A stretch of 64,000 nucleotides of DNA from Deinococcus rubellus (GTDB lineage: Bacteria; Deinococcota; Deinococci; Deinococcales; Deinococcaceae): positions 2,742,501 to 2,806,500 of the forward strand of contig NZ_CP104213.1 of assembly GCF_025244745.1 (NCBI RefSeq), read 5' to 3'. Below, in pieces: positions 61,046 through 64,000 of the stretch; within the stretch, counting starts at the first letter, position 1; every line of letters starts with the position of its first letter. A program made the position numbers and the translations under genes. A model generated the notes under the pieces. That model was not told the origin of the DNA, did not search any database, and saw nothing but the letters and a program-made list of their open reading frames with translations.

Positions 61046-61096
61046 AAAAAAAACCTGCCCGGCCATTGAGCGCTTTCTCATCGGGCGGGCCGGGCA
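61046..61096 (-). terminator. Minus-strand intrinsic terminator without a gene
   Basis: Read on the minus strand TGCCCGGCC/GGCCGGGCA (9 bp, 23-base loop) is followed by GG and eight T. No minus-strand gene lies upstream of it, so it would end an antisense or small RNA, or shield glgX from antisense transcription. Confidence 0.55.
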
Positions 61097-61198
61097 ATTG
61101 ACGTAGCGTAGACACCAACAGCCGCGCAGAAAACAGTCCGTGTCCAGCGGCGCAGTACTCAAGTGTTTCTATTCACTTTCCCTGTCAGGAGGTCTGAC

Positions 61199-63046
61199 AT
61201 GTCCCACCCCGATTCTGCCCAGGCAGCTCCCACCATTTTCTCCATCCCGCACCCCACCCACATGCCCGTCTCGCCCGGCGAGCGGCTCGGCGCGCAGGTG
61301 CTGCCCGGCGGTACGGGTACCCGCTTCCGGGTCTGGTCCACCGAGGCCCGGACCGTCGCCGTCCGCATCGGCGGCCAGGACTACCCGCTGGAATGCAGCG
61401 AGGACCCCGAACACGACTGCATTCACCAGACTGTGCTGCCCTTCGGCCCCGGTACCCGCTACCAGTTCGTGCTGGACGGCGTGCCCACCCCCGATCCCTA
61501 CGCCCGCTTCCTGCCGGACGGCGTTCACGGCGAGGCCGAGGTCATCGACTTCAGTGCCCACGGCTGGACGGATATCAACTGGGCCGGCATTCCGCTGGGC
61601 GAGTGCGTGTTTTACGAACTGCACATCGGCACCTTCACGCCCCAGGGCACCTACCGGGCCGCTCAGGAGAAGTTGCCGGAGTTGAAGGCCTTGGGCATCA
61701 CCGCCGTCGAACTGATGCCGCTGGCCGCCTACGCAGGTGAGTACGGCTGGGGCTACGACGGGGTAGCCTTATACGCGCCGCACGCGCCGTATGGCCGCCC
61801 GGAAGACCTCAAGGCGTTCGTGAACGCGGCCCATGAGCTGGGGCTGGCCGTCTTTCTGGACGTGGTCTACAACCATTTCGGCCCCGACGGCAATTACCTC
61901 AAGAGTTACAGCCCGCGCTACTTCACCGACAAGTTTCAGAGTGCCTGGGGTGACGGCCTCGATTACGGCGAGCGCCACATGCGGCGGCTGATCACCGAGA
62001 ACGCCCGGATGTGGCTGCGCGAGTACCACTTCGACGGCCTGCGGCTCGACGCCACCCAGAGCATGCCCGACGACTCCGAGATTCACATTCTGCAAGAACT
62101 CGCCTCGGAGGTTCACGAACTCGGCGGCAATCACCTGATGCTGGCCGAGGACTACCGCAACCTGCCGATGCTGGTGACCGACTACCACCTCGACGGTATC
62201 TGGGTGGACGACTTCCACCACGAGGTGCGGGTGACGCTGACCGGCGACCAGGACGGCTACTACATGGCGTTTGCGGGCGGGGCGGCGGCGCTCGCCAACG
62301 TCATCAATCGGGGCTGGACCTATGAGGGTCAGACCTGGCCGATGGAAGACCACGCCTTGCCCGGCAACCTGCGCGGCCAGCGTGCCGACGCCCTGGAATC
62401 GCCCAGTTTCGTCTATTTCATTCAGAACCACGACCAGATCGGCAACCGCGCCCAGGGCGACCGGATGACCGACGTGCAGCGTGTCTCATCCGCCGCTTTC
62501 CGGGGAGCCAGCACCTTGCTGCTCGCGCTGCCGACGACGCCGCTGATCTTCCAGGGCCAGGAATGGGCCGCCAGCACGCCGTTTCCTTTCTTTTCGAACC
62601 ACCACGGCGAACTCGGCGCAATGGTCAGCGAGGGCCGCAAGAAGGAGTTCGGACATTTCGAGGGCTTTACCGGTGAAGTGCTCGACCCGCAGGCCCGCGC
62701 CACCTTCGAGCGGGCCAAGCTCGACTGGGCCGAGCGGCAGCAGGGCGAACACGCCCAGACCCTCAAGCTGTATCAGGACCTGCTCTCTCTTCGCCGCACC
62801 GACCCGGTGCTGAGTGGGCGTACCCGGCAGGTTCTGGCGGCGGGGCACCTTGAAGACGTGCTGTGGGTGCGCTGGAAGACCGAAACAGGCGAGCGGGCGC
62901 TGCTGTGGAACACCGGCAAGGCAGAAGCTGATCTCGCGCACCTCGGGTTGCCCTTCGAGTTACCCTCCAGGCTGGTCTTTCACAGTGAGAGTAGCCGCAC
63001 ACCCACGCTGGGAGCTGGTGAAGCCGCCTTGCTGGGCGACGGATGA
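61199..63046 (+). CDS. treZ: Malto-oligosyltrehalose trehalohydrolase
   Basis: This 615-residue GH13 enzyme releases trehalose from the end made by TreY. It shows [53 protein letters not shown] (nucleophile Asp), LAEDYRN (acid Glu) and [22 protein letters not shown] is the TreZ form of the late motif. The ATG follows AGGAGG seven bases upstream. Its stop overlaps the treY start by four bases (ATGA). Confidence 0.95.
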   Translation: MSHPDSAQAAPTIFSIPHPTHMPVSPGERLGAQVLPGGTGTRFRVWSTEARTVAVRIGGQDYPLECSEDPEHDCIHQTVLPFGPGTRYQFVLDGVPTPDPYARFLPDGVHGEAEVIDFSAHGWTDINWAGIPLGECVFYELHIGTFTPQGTYRAAQEKLPELKALGITAVELMPLAAYAGEYGWGYDGVALYAPHAPYGRPEDLKAFVNAAHELGLAVFLDVVYNHFGPDGNYLKSYSPRYFTDKFQSAWGDGLDYGERHMRRLITENARMWLREYHFDGLRLDATQSMPDDSEIHILQELASEVHELGGNHLMLAEDYRNLPMLVTDYHLDGIWVDDFHHEVRVTLTGDQDGYYMAFAGGAAALANVINRGWTYEGQTWPMEDHALPGNLRGQRADALESPSFVYFIQNHDQIGNRAQGDRMTDVQRVSSAAFRGASTLLLALPTTPLIFQGQEWAASTPFPFFSNHHGELGAMVSEGRKKEFGHFEGFTGEVLDPQARATFERAKLDWAERQQGEHAQTLKLYQDLLSLRRTDPVLSGRTRQVLAAGHLEDVLWVRWKTETGERALLWNTGKAEADLAHLGLPFELPSRLVFHSESSRTPTLGAGEAALLGDG

Positions 63047-64000
63047 CGGCGGCGGTTCAGGAGGCCCAGCCATCACCAGAGGCCCCATCTTCGCCGCAGA
63101 CCGCGCAGATTCCGCGCGCCACCTACCGCCTGCAACTGCATGGCCCCATCGAGCAGCCAGGCGGCCACCCTGGCCGCTTCGACTTCCGCGACGCGGCCAG
63201 GGTGGTGCCCTACCTGGCCCGGCTGGGCATCAGCACACTCTACCTCTCCCCCATCTGGCAGGCCACGCCGGGCAGCTCGCACGGCTACGACGCCACCGAC
63301 CACAGCCGGGTCTCGGACGAACTCGGCGGCGAGAAGGGACTGAGAAAGCTGTGGCAGGTCGCTCAGACACACGGCATGACCATCATCGCCGACTTCGTGC
63401 CCAACCACATGGGCATTGCGGGCGGCCACAACCCCTACTGGGAAGATGTGCTCAGGCACGGGCTGGCCAGCCGCTACGCCCACTTCTTCGACATCGCCTG
63501 GGAGCCGCTCAAGCGCGCACTCAGCGGCAAGGTGCTGTTGCCGGTGCTGGGCGACCAGTACGGGCGGGTACTGGAGCGCGGCGAGTTGCAGGTGGTCCGG
63601 CACGGCGGCGAACTCGGCCTCGATTACTTCGGGCGCACCTTCCCGCTCTCACCGCGCCAGACCGCCCCGATTCTGGAACGGACCTGGGCACTCTGCGATT
63701 TGCCTGAGGGCAATGAGGCCCGCTCGGATCTGGCCTCATTGGCCTTGCAGGCGACCAACCTGCCGCGCAGCAGCGCCGATCTCAGTGACGCCGAGCGCGA
63801 GAGCCGGGCGCGCGAGAGTGCGGTCATCGAGCGCAGACTCCTGGCGCTGGCCGAGGTGGGAGCCATCGAGACCGCGCTGGGCCGCGCCCTAGCCGAACTC
63901 AACGCCGACCTGCCGCGTCTCGACACGCTAATTCAGGAGCAGAACTACCGTCTGAGCTACTGGAAAGTGGCCTCCGAGCAGATCAACTACCGCCGCTTCT
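63043..64000 (+). CDS. treY: Malto-oligosyltrehalose synthase (partial, runs off the window)
   Basis: The open frame from the ATG at 63043 has no stop before the right edge, leaving 319 codons. It contains [47 protein letters not shown] and [13 protein letters not shown], which are the N-terminal barrel motifs of TreY. The enzyme turns the reducing end of a malto-oligosaccharide into trehalose. The first ~25 residues are a Pro/Ala-rich extension. The start overlaps treZ, so the two are co-translated. The rest (about 600 residues) lies outside. Confidence 0.95.
   Translation, partial: MTAAVQEAQPSPEAPSSPQTAQIPRATYRLQLHGPIEQPGGHPGRFDFRDAARVVPYLARLGISTLYLSPIWQATPGSSHGYDATDHSRVSDELGGEKGLRKLWQVAQTHGMTIIADFVPNHMGIAGGHNPYWEDVLRHGLASRYAHFFDIAWEPLKRALSGKVLLPVLGDQYGRVLERGELQVVRHGGELGLDYFGRTFPLSPRQTAPILERTWALCDLPEGNEARSDLASLALQATNLPRSSADLSDAERESRARESAVIERRLLALAEVGAIETALGRALAELNADLPRLDTLIQEQNYRLSYWKVASEQINYRRF

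Overview
The window looks like chromosome of a Deinococcus species. The support is high GC, a bacillithiol deacetylase (BshB2), a FrnE-type DsbA protein with the extra C-terminal CX4C pair known from D. radiodurans, a glmS ribozyme, a GlgX/TreZ/TreY trehalose route, and above all the promoter style: more than twenty genes have a TAnnnT -10 element only about 4-10 nt before the start codon and no Shine-Dalgarno sequence, the leaderless arrangement documented in D. deserti. I see no rRNA operon, prophage, insertion sequence or CRISPR array.

Layout. 0-10 kb: alpha/beta hydrolase, HNH nuclease, MarC protein, a decayed tandem GNAT gene, bshB2, an ABC-2 exporter pair, prepilin peptidase, a class-A-beta-lactamase-like secreted protein, mdh and rplS. 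10.6-17.2 kb: tRNA-Asp and tRNA-Phe, ruvX, a GNAT gene, era, a YebC protein, a broken Uma2 gene, an Rrf2 Fe-S-type regulator, a broken ohr-like gene and an ABC exporter. 17.2-24.9 kb is a sulfur block: DUF4395 protein, sulfite reductase, cysC, cysH and sat, then an SsuABC-type importer. 24.9-27.4 kb: a RelA/SpoT-domain protein and a Tat/lipoprotein ferritin-like protein behind a promoter covered by two palindromes. 27.5-34.3 kb: a SAM-I riboswitch, metH-metF-dinB, and an orphan second sulfonate-binding protein. 34.3-47.9 kb: PPOX flavoprotein, MATE exporter, an HTH/PIN toxin-antitoxin pair, carB, frnE, a PadR pair, a lipid kinase, a LON-N protein, tyrA, MOSC and small proteins. 48-58.5 kb: leuS with a probable attenuating leader, a gene with an in-frame amber codon, pckA, HtrA, a cysteine-free FmdB, and glmS behind its ribozyme. 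58.8-64 kb: glgX, treZ and the start of treY.

How parts work together. The sulfur genes form a near-complete assimilation path (sulfonate import; sulfate to APS/PAPS to sulfite to sulfide). A 17-bp dyad, TTGA-N9-TCA(A/C/T), sits at the promoters of the DUF4395-sir-cysC-cysH operon (two copies), of sat, and of the distant orphan binding-protein gene. This suggests one sulfur regulon, with the Rrf2 protein at 14.6 kb as a candidate regulator. Methionine synthesis is controlled separately by the riboswitch. The last three genes convert alpha-glucans to trehalose, a desiccation protectant.

The most useful new-looking items are the TTGA-N9-TCAA regulon, the leuS leader (leaderless 13-codon ORF plus competing hairpins), the double palindrome at the ferritin-like gene, the FmdB homologue lacking all zinc cysteines, the RelA/SpoT protein with an unassigned C-terminal half, and a set of genes in progressive decay.
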